A DNA stretch of 64,000 nucleotides, from contig JABLUY010000167.1 of assembly GCA_013306675.1 (NCBI GenBank), forward strand, positions 23,113 to 87,112, written 5' to 3'. Of this stretch, positions 51,022 through 61,795 are shown piece after piece. The stretch comes from Thraustochytrium sp. TN22 (taxonomy: Eukaryota; Sar; Bigyra; Thraustochytrida; Thraustochytriidae). Position 1 is the stretch's first letter. Every line of letters begins with the position of its first letter. Below the pieces are notes generated by a model. The model was not told where the DNA came from. It was given only the letters and a program-made list of their open reading frames with translations, and searched no databases. The translations under genes and the position numbers were made by a program.

Positions 51022-53757
51022 CCGTTCGCGCCCGCGTCTGCGTCCGCGTCCACGCGCTCGCGCTCGCTCTTGTTGGTGAAATGCTCGCCGGATCGGAGAC
51101 GCACGACGAGACCGGTCTTGCCCACCGGCAAGAGCTGTAACCGGGTGCGTAGGCCCGTCAGGGCAGGCAGCGTGTCGCGCAGGTGGCGCTGCTGGATGCG
51201 CAGGTCCTTACCCGCACCGTGCAGGCCGTGGGCAAGGCGCAAAAGGAGCCCTAGCTCGACCACCAGGCCTTTTGGTGGTGAGTACACGGCTGCGTTGGTT
51301 GCTACGGCCGTATCGCAGTGGTGGCGGACGAGGCGCATGACAGCGCCGATGCAGGCCTCATTGCGAAGGAGCACAGCGAGGTCCTCGGGCGCGCTGGTCA
51401 GGGTGACGAGCGTTGCGGCGACCGAGAGCTCAAAGGCGTGCGCCTCCTCGGGCAAGGGCGGCGTCTCGCGCAGCGCAGCGACGACCGCATGGGGCAATAC
51501 TTGAAGGCGCCGAGACGCACAGAGGACCATGCGAAAGGCGCCGCTGTGCCGCGCAAGGTGCAAGAGGCAGAGCGCAGCAAAGTTGCGCCGGTCCGTGTCA
51601 AGGCGCTTGAGGCGCGAGGCCTGCCCTGCCTCTGGCGTGGTACATGTCTCGCTACTCTTGCTCAAGGTAGCATGGAGCGAGCCCGGATCCACCGCCTCTG
51701 CTGGCGCGTCCACCGCCGTGGCGGCGAGCGTATGGATGAGGGCGTCGGCGAGGCCTTGGGCCGAGGCATCGAGCAGCCGCAGGAGACTAGGCTCCGCGTC
51801 GGCTGTTCCAAGCCGTCGCGCGAGGTGAAAGAGGACGAAAAGCGCATGGCGATGGGCCACCTTGTCCTCAATCGCCTCGTCGGCATTGTCGGCGTCGCCG
51901 GCCTGGCCCAAGTTGGCGTCCACGAGGAGCGCGAGCAGGGCCTGGAGCAGCTGCGCGCGAGCGTCGCGATTCTCCGGGCCTGATGCAGCGGAGGGGGAGA
52001 AGACCGAGTGCTCCTCGCCCGGGGCAATGGGCTCGCGATGTGCCTGGTCTGCCAGGCGCGCGAGCCAGAGAAGAGTGGCACGAAGGCTCTGGCGCGCCTC
52101 GAGCTCGATGTGGTCGTGCGCAGCCACGTCAATTTGATCTGCCCGCTCGTGCTGGTTGCTGGTGGAGCGCGCCGAGAGTGCGACGAGCGGCACCTCGCCG
52201 CGGAGCGCCTGCACGCGCGCCTCGAGGGCGCCAACGAGCGTCCTGGGGGCTGTAGGCACCATGGAGATCGTTGCGACCGTTCGGCGCTGCGCCTTGGCAT
52301 CTGACCCGGTCAGGAGCGCGGCTGCTAGCGATAGAAGCGCCATCTCGGAGCGCAGGAGCGCCTCGTAGGCGTCTGCGGTCTCGTCTTGGCCCTGCATCTG
52401 GTGCTCCTGCAGTGCACCGACCACCAGGGTGCGCGCCTCGGCAGCAAGATCAAGCAGCGTGGTGCATACATCCGCGACGCGCTTCTCTGCGATAGCGAGA
52501 GCAGCGCCCTCCGCCTCTCTCGCCGTGTCGCAGCGTTTCTGGGCCTCGAGCATGGTGTGGACGCTGCGAGTAAGCACGAGGAGCTGCGGGAGCGCCTCCC
52601 TGGTTTGCAGTGGAAAGTCAGGTCGGATAACGCCCACGAAATTGGCCTCCACGATCGCATGGGCCCACGACGCACGGATGACGGGGACCACCGTTCGTCC
52701 ACCACCGGCCGCGGGTACCGGGGCGGAAGAAAAGACAGAGCGCAAGAGGCAGCGGAAGACAGGGGCGCGCAGGTGCTGGTAGCGGTCTTGCATCGCGACT
52801 TGGACGGCCATGGGCGCCACGAGCGAGCCCAGCGCGGGCTGCGAAGCGCGGGCCACGCGCTCGAGAAATTGCGCGAAGCGAAAGTGCACGGCCTCCTCGA
52901 GGTCGGTCCGCCGCACGTGCACGGCAAGGAGCGCGTGCAGCAGCGTGGCGAGCGCGGTGGGCGCGTTTTGCACGAGCTGGCGAAGCGCCACCTGCTCGCA
53001 GAGATCGATCAGAGAGACTGCGTGGCTTGCTTGCATGGTCGCGTTCTCAGGGTCGTCCGCAGCAAGGAAGACGGCGCGCAAGACGTCGTGCGCATGGGAG
53101 GAGGTGGCGAAGTTGCGGCCGGTGTCCAGCAACGGTGCGAGGAAGCGCAGGGCGACGCCCGGTACGAGGTCTGGGTTGCGGCGTCCAATCTGTGCAACAC
53201 GGAGGAGGTGCGCCCAAAGGTGACCGATGGCATTCTCGGTGAGTGCCGGGTCCCAGAGGACCTTGGTGCGCAGGTGTTCGAGGCGCGCCGAGACCGGGTC
53301 CGCGTCGTTGTCACGGTCGTCGTCATCATCGTTGTCGTCATCATCGCCGCCTGCGTATCTTTTGCGGCGGCCCGTGCGGCGCCCGGTGTGTGATCGACTT
53401 GTGGCGGCCGCAGCGGCGGTGGAGGCGGCGGCGGAGGCGACGGCAGCGGCGGCTGGCGTGCCGGCGTTGGCTCCGCCAGTTGCTTGACTACCGAGCGTAT
53501 CGGCGACCTGGGCGCCGGCGACGAGCAAGGTCTGGGAGGAAAATTGTAGCACAACGTGGATGAGGTCCACGAAGGCGGCGACGGTGGCGTTAAGGGAGCG
53601 GCCGTCCGGTCCAGGCGCGGCGTCGCTCAAGAAGATGGAAGGGGCGCCGTTGCTGGCGGCTTGGGCGTCGGCGCGGCGGCCGGTGGGGCGCCCTGTTCGT
53701 GCCGTGGCGGCCGCCGAAAGGAGGTCCCGGGCACTGGCCAGCGAGACGAGGGTACGA

Positions 53758-53789
<32 letters not shown>

Positions 53790-55025
53790 GTCATCAAGGC
53801 CGCTGCCATGGAGGTCTCCTGCGGCAGCGGCAGCGGCGGCGCCCCGGCGCTCGCGCTCGAGCGCGTCGCGCAGCAGGAGCTCGTCAATGCGCGGCGCGAG
53901 GTCGGCTGCGAGCAGCTTGAGCACGGCGGCGGCGATCTCGAGGTTCTCGGGCGAGTCAGCCGTGAGCGCGGCGGTGCGGGTTGCAACCCCGGCGAGCGCG
54001 GCGGCCGCCGCCGTGACGACGTCGGCGTGCTTGGCGTAGCCGAGAAGTGCGGCGCGAGAGGTGAGGTGGACGAGATGGCGGCCCTTGGCGGCGGCCGCGA
54101 GGACCTGCGCGGCGTGCGTATCGACGGCCATGGCGGCGCAGAGAGCGGCGGTGCGCAGGTCTGCGTGGCCGCGGATGCGCAGTGCCTGCGGGCCGGAGTC
54201 GAGGCGCATGCCGAAGGCGCGCTGATGCGCGGCGAATGCCAGGTCGAAGGTGGCGGGCGCGGCTAGCACCTCGCGCGCTGCCTTGGAGCCGAGCGCCAGG
54301 ACGACCATGAGACGCACCCAGGAGAGCGCGGTCTGCAGCCAGGCTTGCGCGGCGACAGGGTCGGCCTGCTCCGTGGCCGCGGCATGGTCCACGGCAGCGG
54401 CGGCGAGGCGAGTTGCGGTAAAGGGCAGGCTGCCGATGCGGCAGACGTCGGCACGGAGCGCGTCGCGCAAGGGCGTGGGCGCGTCCAGCAGCGTCTCGAG
54501 TGCCTGCACGGCGGGGCGCATGACCTCGTGCCCGGTCTTGCTGGCGGCGCGGTCCAGGATCTTGCCCACAGACGCCACCACGGCGATGCGCTGCAGCTCG
54601 AGCGGGCTGCGCTCCGCGTCGCGCGCCAGCGCCTCGAAGAGCTCAGCGCGCTGGCGCGCGCGCAGGCGCGCAAACTCGGTGGCGTCCAGCTGCCTGCAGT
54701 AGCTGTTTTCCAGCTCTCGCCCTGCCGCGGCGGCACCTGCCGCCCCCGCGGCGCCGCCCCCTGCCGTGCCTGCTGTGGCGCCGCTGCGGAGCGAGGCTTC
54801 CGAGGCCGACGTCGAGAGCTGCCGCTTGAACCGCTTGAGCGCGGCGCCGGGCCTCATCTCGATGCCCCCTGAGTTGTTGGTGTCCTCCTCCTCCTCTTCC
54901 TCATCCTCGCCGCCGTCCTCGTCCGAGATCTCTTCCCCGTGCTCTGCCACGGCGTTCTCCACGAGCCTCGCCAGGTCCGGGTGCACCGCGCCTCGTGCGC
55001 TCGCCCTCCGCCTGAACAGCCCCAT
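50442..55025 (-). CDS. Large helical-repeat protein of unknown function
   Basis: 1,527 residues from an ATG. I do not recognise the family. An acidic stretch (about 32-49) is followed by a long, almost wholly alpha-helical, Leu/Ala-rich sequence with the texture of ARM/HEAT repeats (for example [20 protein letters not shown] and [20 protein letters not shown]). It is broken by low-complexity linkers: an Asp homopolymer near residues 409-423 and an Ala-Asp alternation near 1332-1350 (nt 50980-51030). The C-terminus has a helical motif with conserved-looking ends ([32 protein letters not shown]). No catalytic motif, membrane segment or signal peptide is visible, so a scaffold or nuclear-transport-type adaptor is possible. 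It shares a GC-extreme divergent promoter region with the next gene. Confidence 0.8.
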
Positions 55026-56002
55026 GTCGCCGCGCCAGTGGCCGACAGCCAGCGCGCGACCCCGCGCCGTGCCTGCGCACGTGCCTCGCCGTCAGCGGCC
55101 ACGGCTCGTCGCGCCACGGGGAGGCCTCGGACCAAAGCAACGCAACTTGACAGCGAAAGCCAAAGGCCGCCAAAAGCGGCAAAAGCGAACCCCGCAGCCG
55201 TCCCCGCGCACCCCTGCCCCTCGCACACCCCACTTCCGCCCGCGTTCCTCGCGCAACGAGCGAGTCTCAGGCCGGCTTGCGCCAACGCCGTCGCGCGTCG
55301 CGGCCGTCGCGCGCCGCGCTTGATCCCTGGAACTCCTGCCCCGCTAGCCAGCAGCAGCCAGCAGCAGCACGCACCGGCCAGGCCCCGCCTGCACCCGGCG
55401 CCTCGCCTCGCCTCGCCTCGGCGCGGCGCGGCACGGCGCGCTCGGTCTGCGTCCTGCCGCGCCGCATGCCGCGCCATGCCGCCGCGCCATGCCGTGCCGT
55501 GCCGTGCCGTGCCGTGCCGTGCCGTGCCGTGTGCCTGCCTGCCTGGCCGCGCGTCCCGCCCGCCGCCGCGCGCTGCCTGCCTGCCTGCCTGCCTGCGACT
55601 CGCGAGGCTCTGTCTCGATGCCGTCCCATCCATCCATCTATCCATCCATCCGTGCCAGCCCGCCCTCGCCCTCGCTCCGCGCGCGCGGGCGGGGCCCCGC
55701 GGCGCGGCCGGCTCCGGCTCCCCGCGCGGCGGCGCGCCCGCGGCGGGAATCAAAGCGCGGGCCGGCCGGAACCGCGGGCGCGGGCGGTGACTCTCAGGCG
55801 CGCAGGCCCTCGGCGCCGGGCGGGCGCGCAGCGCGGCGGCGCGGCGCGGGAAGGCGGGAAGAACGCTAGCTCGAAGCTGCGAGGTCCAGCGAGGAGCTCA
55901 GAGACTCGGACTCGCCGCGCGGTCTGCGCCTCGCCACCGCCGGCGAGATCTTCTCTCTTTCTCGCGCTGCGCGTCGCGCGCGCCGGCGGCAGCAGAACCG
56001 AA
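55026..56002. other. Divergent intergenic region
   Basis: Nearly 1 kb between divergent genes, extremely GC-rich. It carries a GCCGT array (about 55494-55530), TGCC units (55576-55595) and an ATCC array (55626-55650). No gene is visible; it should hold two promoters. Confidence 0.55.
55494..55530. repeat. GCCGT pentanucleotide repeat
   Basis: About seven tandem gccgt/tgccg units in the divergent promoter region. Confidence 0.85.
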
Positions 56003-56109
56003 TCACCGCGAGCAGCAGCAGCAGCAAGAGCAGCAGCAGCAGCAGCACAAGGGCAGCAGAGCAGAGCAGAGCAGGCAGGGCAGAGCAGAGCAGAGCAGAG
56101 CAAGAGTGC
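56003..56109. repeat. AGC/AGAGC-rich leader repeat
   Basis: Imperfect agcagc and agagcag units run up to six bases before the start codon of the 230-residue gene, so they very likely form its 5' leader. A purine-rich, unstructured leader of this kind would fit efficient translation. Confidence 0.6.
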
Positions 56110-56115
56110 AGCAGG

Positions 56116-56808
56116 ATGGCCAAGGGTCAGATGTTCATGGGCCGCACCCCCAAGGAGGTGGCGACGGAGATCCACGGGCAGAACAAGCAGAACATGTCCG
56201 GCTTCGGCGGCGTGCGCAACGAGAAGGCCAGCGGCGTGAGCAAGGGCGGCGACGCGCCCAAGGTCACGGGCAGCGTGGCCAACATGAAGTACATGGACCA
56301 CGACCCCAAGGCGCGCGACGGCCGCCACACGCCGGGCTTCAAGACGGAGCTCTACACGGCCGTCTCGGAGAAGGACATGGGCATGTTCCACGAGCTCATG
56401 TCGGTCGCCACGGACAAGGAGGCGCCCGCCATCTACGAGGTCATGCTCAACCTCATCAAGCAGGCCCAGAACGACCGCAACATGACCATCTTCGAGGGCT
56501 TCATCGGCTCCAAGCTGCCCGACTTCACGGACCAGCAGCTCGCCGAGCTCGTCTTCCACGCGCTCAAGAACGAGCTCCCCGAGCTCGCCGCGCACCTCGT
56601 CAAGCAGTCCTCGTACAACAAGGAGCCCTTCGCCAAGGCCCTCGACAAGTGCATTGTCGACGCCGGCCTGCACGACGCGCGCAAGGGCGACGACCCGCTC
56701 ATCGAGCACATTGATCGTTTTGTCGACGAGCACATGCCCGGGGTCGAGCGCGTCTACGAGAAGCACATGGAGGACCAGGAGATGAAGGACCGCATCAGCC
56801 AGGACTAA
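56116..56808 (+). CDS. Protein of unknown function, probably highly expressed
   Basis: 230 residues from an ATG (MAKGQMFMGRTPKEVATEIH). I do not recognise a family. There is no signal peptide, membrane segment or low complexity. The first 70 residues are basic and Gly-rich; the remainder is a compact helical domain (FHELMSVATDKEAPAIYEVM, LAELVFHALKNELPELAAHL). Codon use is extreme even for this locus: Lys is essentially always AAG, Asn AAC, and Asp, Phe and Ile nearly always end in C, typical of abundant proteins. Together with the repeat-rich leader this suggests high expression. Clean composition and lack of introns make it a confident gene despite no known function. Confidence 0.88.
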   Translation: MAKGQMFMGRTPKEVATEIHGQNKQNMSGFGGVRNEKASGVSKGGDAPKVTGSVANMKYMDHDPKARDGRHTPGFKTELYTAVSEKDMGMFHELMSVATDKEAPAIYEVMLNLIKQAQNDRNMTIFEGFIGSKLPDFTDQQLAELVFHALKNELPELAAHLVKQSSYNKEPFAKALDKCIVDAGLHDARKGDDPLIEHIDRFVDEHMPGVERVYEKHMEDQEMKDRISQD

Positions 56809-57391
56809 GACCCCTTTTGCGCCGCCGTGAGAGCTATTTTGCCGCTCCTCTAGCTAGGTAGCTAGCTAGCTAGGAGCTCCTCGTGGTCGGGCCGCGTCAA
56901 CCCTGTAGGTAGTACTATGCTCCGCGAAACGCCACGTTGACTACTTTTTGAGCACGTTTGGATCTTGATGATGCGACACCATGATCATCACGTTTCGGCC
57001 ACGGCAGGGATTTGGCCTGGCTTGGCGTGGCTTGGCTTGGCTTGAGATATGTCTTGATTCCGAGGACAGGCTGGTCTGCTTTGTCGGGCGCGGTCCAGGC
57101 GCAACTTCACTGCTCGCACTGGCAACCGTGACCGATCGGTCGCACATCATGATCTGGCTGCAGTGACTCATCCTCCCTCGTCCCTCGTCCCTTTTCATCG
57201 TCCCTCGTCCCTTTTTCGTCGTCGCTTCCGAGTCGCTTCGCTTCAAGTTCACGCACCGGCAGACGTTCCACGCAAGGGCTCCACGCAGACGCTTCGTGCA
57301 CGCGCTTGGGCGCTCGCTCTTGGGCGGCGCCTGGCCTCGCTCGCGCGCCCTGGCGCTCTCCACGCCCGGCACGGCACGCCGCCTCGCCGCC
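56809..57391. other. Intergenic region
   Basis: About 580 bases. A tagctagctagctag palindromic run lies near 56853-56872 shortly after the stop. Repeats of tggcttggc (57010-57040) and tcccttttcatcgtccctcg-like pyrimidine-rich direct repeats (57175-57220) precede the next gene. No coding frame is convincing. Confidence 0.5.
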
Positions 57392-59758
57392 ATGCTCGCG
57401 CTCGCAACGGCGGCCGGCGTGGGCGCCGTGTACATGCGCACGTTGTACGCGTCCATCCCGGGCGGCGACAGCGGCGAGCTGGTGGCGGAGGCGTGCGGAC
57501 TAGGTCACGCGCACCCGCCAGGCTACCCGCTCTTCACGGTGCTGTACCACGCGGCCGTCTGGGCGCCGGGGTGGCCGGCGACGTGGACGCCAGCGCAGCG
57601 CGCCAACGCGACCACGGCGACACTGGGCGCGCTGGCGGCCGGCGTCCTGCAGGCCTGCGTCGTGGAGCTTGCGCAGGCGCATGGCCTCAAGGTCGGCCCT
57701 GAGCAGAGGCTGTGGGCTGCCCTCGTGGCGGGCGCCTTTGCGCTGTCGCCGCTCGTCTGGCAATACTCCATCGGCGCCGAGGTCTTCGCGCTCAACAACC
57801 TGCTGGTGGCCGTGCTGGTCTGGCTCGCGCTGCGCTACGCGCGCGCTGCGGACGACGCGAGGCGCGCGCGCTGGCTCGACCTCGGGGCGCTCTGGTGCGG
57901 CCTGGCGCTTTGCAACCAGCACACGGCCGTGCTGCTGGAGCTGCCGCTTGTGGCCGCCATCCTGGCGCACGAGGCGCGCTGGGGCCGCGTGCGCCCGCCG
58001 CAGCTCGCGCGCTGGGCGGCGCTCGGCGCGCTCGGTCTCGCTCCTTACGCGTACCTGCCCTGGACGCTGCTGCGCGAGCGCCAGCCCGGGTCCTGGGGAG
58101 ACACCACGACCCTTGGGGGCTTCTTGCACCACCTGCGCCGCGGCGACTACGGCACCTTCCAGCTGTATAGCAAGTCCAAGGACGGCGATGTTGGCATGTG
58201 GGGTCGCATCGGCATGTACCTGGATGACCTCGTGTTGGAGCAGGGCGCCGTGCTTGTCCCCTTCTTCGCGCTGGCCGGTGCCGTCATGGCCGTCGCGGCC
58301 GTGTACGCCGCCTTCACCCCGGCCGCCAAGGCCGCCGGCGCCAAGATGCCGCGCGCTCTGGCCAAGGTACGCATCAGTACCGACAAGGCCGCCACCAGCA
58401 CGGAGGACGAGGCCGTCTCGGAGCCCAAGCAGCGCGCTGCGCTCATGGTGGGCGCCCTCGTCGGCGCCCTGGTCTTTTACGTGCTCGTTTTCCACCTCCT
58501 TAGCAACATGCCCATGGATCAGGCGCTGCTCCGCGGCATCCAGGCGCGTTTCTGGATGCAGCCCAACCTTCTCGTCTTTCTGCTCGGCGCTCTGCCCGTG
58601 GCCACCGCACTGTCCTCGCTACGGGAGAACGGGCTAGCGCCGGCCGCCGTGGCCGCCGCCTTCGCGCTCGGCGCCGGCCTCGTCGCATACCAGGCCACGC
58701 GCTTCTTTCCGCGCATGGACCAGTCCGACAACCACTTCATGGAGCAGAACGCGCGCGCTCTCCTGGCAGGCGTGCCGGCGCAGTCGCTCTTCATCGCGGG
58801 TTGGGACCAGCACTGGACGACCCTGCGCTACCTGCAGCAGTGCGAGGACTTCCGCCCGGACGTGGCCGTCGTCAACGGCCCCATGCTCACATACGCGTGG
58901 CAAGCCTCATACTACGAGGCGTACAAGCACGCACCGACCTGTGTCGAGATCCCACGGGGTTACTGGCTGCACAGTCAGGCTCAGGCATACCAGGAAGGCC
59001 TCGGCTTCTCCACGGTCGACCTTCTCCGAGCCAACCTCGCCAGCTGCCCGGGCGGCGTCTACTTCTCTGGCAAGCTGAGCCACCCGACCGACACCGCCTA
59101 CAACGAGAGCTTTGCGCTGCAGAATCTGGGTTTCGTCACTCAGGTCCTGCCGCGCGGGGCGGAGCCGGCCGTGGAGGAATGGCTGCGACAGTCCGTGCTG
59201 ACGTGGAAACTGGCCTCGGCGCAGCTCGCCGACGGCCTGCCGCCACTCTCCAAGTACCCGGACGACACCTGGGAGTGGACGTTGCGCCGCGACTTCTTCG
59301 ATCATCAGTACAACGACGCGCAGATCGCACTCGAGCACGCCATTGCGCAGAGCGATATGGACATGGTCATCTACGCCGCTGCCACCTTTCGTAATGGCTA
59401 CGAGAACGACCCTGACATGCGCGCGAATGACCTCAAGAACCTCGGCCTTGCCTACATCACGCTCGCGCGCTCCCTGCCCCCGCCGGACGCCGAGGGCCGC
59501 ATTAAGCTGAATGCCAACCCGGCGCTCGAGCCCATGGCCGGTGTGCACGTGCAATCCATCTTTCAGGGCCTTCCCAGCAAGGCTTGGCACCACCTCTGCG
59601 CCGAAAGCGCGCTATTTTTCTGGGACAAGTACCTTTCCACGCCGGACGCCGCCACCGACCCGCAGCGCGCCAGCATCCAGCACAGTGTAGATCGCCTCCG
59701 GGAAATTATCGCCAACGAGTCGAGCAAGAAAAAGGAAGCAAAGGCGGGCAAGGCATAA
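57392..59758 (+). CDS. TMEM260: TMEM260-like protein O-mannosyltransferase (DUF2723)
   Basis: 788 residues from the first ATG, which sits just before the first membrane helix as in the family; an upstream GTG was rejected. The hallmark N-terminal lumenal motif is present: PGGDSGELVAEACGLGHAHP followed by PGYPLF, with the acidic GGDSGEL expected of a GT-C catalytic site. About ten hydrophobic segments follow up to residue 450 or so. A soluble C-terminal half has family-like stretches (LFIAGWDQHWTTLRYLQQCE, VAVVNGPMLTYAWQ) and a TPR-like helical end. Human TMEM260 transfers mannose from dolichol-phosphate-mannose to IPT domains of plexins and related receptors in the ER. The natural substrate here is unknown, but the same ER reaction is likely. 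The C-terminus is Lys-rich (KKKEAKAGKA). Confidence 0.9.
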   Translation: MLALATAAGVGAVYMRTLYASIPGGDSGELVAEACGLGHAHPPGYPLFTVLYHAAVWAPGWPATWTPAQRANATTATLGALAAGVLQACVVELAQAHGLKVGPEQRLWAALVAGAFALSPLVWQYSIGAEVFALNNLLVAVLVWLALRYARAADDARRARWLDLGALWCGLALCNQHTAVLLELPLVAAILAHEARWGRVRPPQLARWAALGALGLAPYAYLPWTLLRERQPGSWGDTTTLGGFLHHLRRGDYGTFQLYSKSKDGDVGMWGRIGMYLDDLVLEQGAVLVPFFALAGAVMAVAAVYAAFTPAAKAAGAKMPRALAKVRISTDKAATSTEDEAVSEPKQRAALMVGALVGALVFYVLVFHLLSNMPMDQALLRGIQARFWMQPNLLVFLLGALPVATALSSLRENGLAPAAVAAAFALGAGLVAYQATRFFPRMDQSDNHFMEQNARALLAGVPAQSLFIAGWDQHWTTLRYLQQCEDFRPDVAVVNGPMLTYAWQASYYEAYKHAPTCVEIPRGYWLHSQAQAYQEGLGFSTVDLLRANLASCPGGVYFSGKLSHPTDTAYNESFALQNLGFVTQVLPRGAEPAVEEWLRQSVLTWKLASAQLADGLPPLSKYPDDTWEWTLRRDFFDHQYNDAQIALEHAIAQSDMDMVIYAAATFRNGYENDPDMRANDLKNLGLAYITLARSLPPPDAEGRIKLNANPALEPMAGVHVQSIFQGLPSKAWHHLCAESALFFWDKYLSTPDAATDPQRASIQHSVDRLREIIANESSKKKEAKAGKA

Positions 59759-60449
59759 GCTCAATCAAAGCAGGGTTGTTGACGAGGTGAATAACAGAGT
59801 AAATGAAGCGAGTGACTGACTGACACACCTCGGAAGGTTGACCGTGCACGCACGCTTCCAGCCTCTGGGACAAAAGATCGCGTTATTTCTAGCTAGAAAG
59901 TCGGCGGCGCACAGGTGCGCTTTCTCGCGCTCGTTCGTTCCCTCTTTCTCTCGCTCGCTCTCTCTCGCTCGCTCTCTCGCTCGCGCGCTCGCTCGCTCGC
60001 TCGCGCGCTCTCGCTCTCTCTCTCTCTCACGCACGGCCCAGTGCGTGCGTTTCGTGTGAAGAGAGAAAGCAAGTCTCAGACGGTGTGCACCCGCAGTGGT
60101 CAGGTGGCCGGCAAAGATGGTAGGCCGCACTACTAGTAGTGGTGCCCCCGGTGCCCCCCGCCACCGGCCCGTGCGCGCGGACCAGCGCGCACACAGATTG
60201 GACATTACGGTCGCCACTTAGCAGAAGCAGTGGACTGCGCACGCGCCGTGGCCCTTGGCCAGCCCCACGCGTTTCACTCGTGGGCCTTCTCGTTGGCTCC
60301 CTCGCTCGGCTGCTTTCGCTCCCTCGCTCGCTAAGCACCGCACTGGCATTGATGATGAGTACAACAGGCCCGCGACGACGAGGTGGCGCTCCGGACCTCG
60401 ATCAAACCCGGTTTTCCAGGCTGCGCGCCGGCGCAGGTGGGCGGGCAGG
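59759..60449. other. Intergenic region with CGCT/CT repeat
   Basis: About 690 bases between two plus-strand genes. An impure tcgctcgctctctctcgctc array spans about 59925-60030. The start of the next gene could lie upstream in this region if an exon is missing, because that product lacks a signal peptide. Confidence 0.5.
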
Positions 60450-61775
60450 ATGGTCTGCGGCGACACGAGCGAGTGGCTGCCGCCCTTCGCCGCGGCCTGG
60501 TACCCGGAGCAGTGGGACGGCATCTGCAGCGGCCACGGCACGTGCGCGGCAGGCGGCGTGGTCTGCGAGTGCGAGCCCGGGTGGACGGGGCTAAGCGATT
60601 TTATTAACACGGAGGGCCTGACGTGCGACACGAGCACGGTGGCGCTCAAGGTGCTGTGGGCGCTCATGCTGGTGATCCTCGTCTACTGCATGTATTCGAC
60701 GAAAACAGAGATCATGAGCAAGGTCACCAAGCACTACGACCAGGTGCGCCGCCGCGAAGCAGCCGGCCTCACGTACACCCTGTACGAGAACAAGGCCCTG
60801 TGCGCTGTGCTCTCGTACCTGATATTTGTTGTGCCTTCGGCCACGCTCGCGGCCGTCCTCATGCTCTTCTCGGACACCGAGCGGCTCGGCGTGACGCCAA
60901 CCTTGACGCTCCTGTTCTTCTGCGCGCAGTGGGGCTTCTTCCTTACGATTTACCTGTTCCAGCCGCAACTGCTGGCCACCCTGGTCCGGGGCACGAATGC
61001 AGAGCGCAAGTTGCTGCGCCGCACACGCTTGGCCGGTGGCTTGAGCTTCGCGCTCTCCACCTTTGCCTCGGCTGTGCCGCTGTTGACCATTTTCTTCAGC
61101 ACGGGCCGTGATACAGCGGCCTACGTCACCTACATGATGTACTTTACCATCTGCACCGTCTCTATGGTGGTATACGCGGCGCAAGCCATCGCCATCTGGC
61201 GCCGCTTCGTCAAGGTCAATCGCAAGCAGCTGACCTTTATCAAGGCCGGCCAGACTGACAATGCGCGCGAGCGGCTCATTTTCTTCCAGGCACACATTGT
61301 TGTGCAGACACTGCTGCAGGGCGCGGCCTTTATCGCCTTCATCGTCTCGCCTTACCTCTACAACAAGCACGCCTACTTTTTGCCCATTAGCTGGATCGGG
61401 GGGGTCTTCTGCTTCCAGCGCCTCGCCATGACCAGCGCTGTGCGCGCCGACACCGCCATCGTTTCGGACCGCGTCTCCTCGTCCATCGTCGACGAGGAAG
61501 CGCGCCCCAATGGGTCGTTCTCCTACTCGCGCAGCCGCAGCGGGCTCTCTGACAGGACCAAGCGCTCCTCGGACGACTCCTCCTCGCAGTTTTCCTCGCT
61601 TGCTTCCACGCTCGATCGCACCATGCCCGCCAGCCTGCAAACCTTCAAAAAGAAGGCCAGCCTCTTCCACGCGCCGGACTCGGTCTTCAGCAGAACCTCG
61701 AACGGTGCACCCGGCGCCGAAATTTGCGACCTCGAGGACAACAGCGACGATGACGACGACGACGGCTACGTTTAG
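60450..61775 (+). CDS. EGF-like plus seven-transmembrane protein
   Basis: 441 residues from the first ATG in a frame open upstream to a TTG at 60255. The short N-terminal ectodomain has one EGF-like unit with six cysteines in sight (WDGICSGHGTCAAGGVVCEC, EPGWTG, LTCD). Seven hydrophobic segments follow (VLWALMLVILVYCMY; VLSYLIFVVPSATLAAVLML; LLFFCAQWGFFLTIYLF; FALSTFASAVPLLTIFF; YMMYFTICTVSMVVYAA; LLQGAAFIAFIVSPYLY; LPISWIGGVFCFQRLAM). The tail of about 100 residues is Ser-rich and acidic, ending DDDDDDGYV, and could carry phosphorylation sites. The layout is that of a small GPCR-like receptor, though I see no family-specific receptor motif. A cleavable signal peptide is expected before the EGF unit but is missing, so a 5' exon may be unannotated. 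Confidence 0.78.
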   Translation: MVCGDTSEWLPPFAAAWYPEQWDGICSGHGTCAAGGVVCECEPGWTGLSDFINTEGLTCDTSTVALKVLWALMLVILVYCMYSTKTEIMSKVTKHYDQVRRREAAGLTYTLYENKALCAVLSYLIFVVPSATLAAVLMLFSDTERLGVTPTLTLLFFCAQWGFFLTIYLFQPQLLATLVRGTNAERKLLRRTRLAGGLSFALSTFASAVPLLTIFFSTGRDTAAYVTYMMYFTICTVSMVVYAAQAIAIWRRFVKVNRKQLTFIKAGQTDNARERLIFFQAHIVVQTLLQGAAFIAFIVSPYLYNKHAYFLPISWIGGVFCFQRLAMTSAVRADTAIVSDRVSSSIVDEEARPNGSFSYSRSRSGLSDRTKRSSDDSSSQFSSLASTLDRTMPASLQTFKKKASLFHAPDSVFSRTSNGAPGAEICDLEDNSDDDDDDGYV

Positions 61776-61795
61776 TCTCGACAAGGCGGCAATGC

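Noticed and set aside
57296-57391. N-terminal extension of the TMEM260-like protein from a GTG
   Set aside because: A nuclear gene should start at ATG, and the ATG at 57392 sits where the family's first membrane helix begins.
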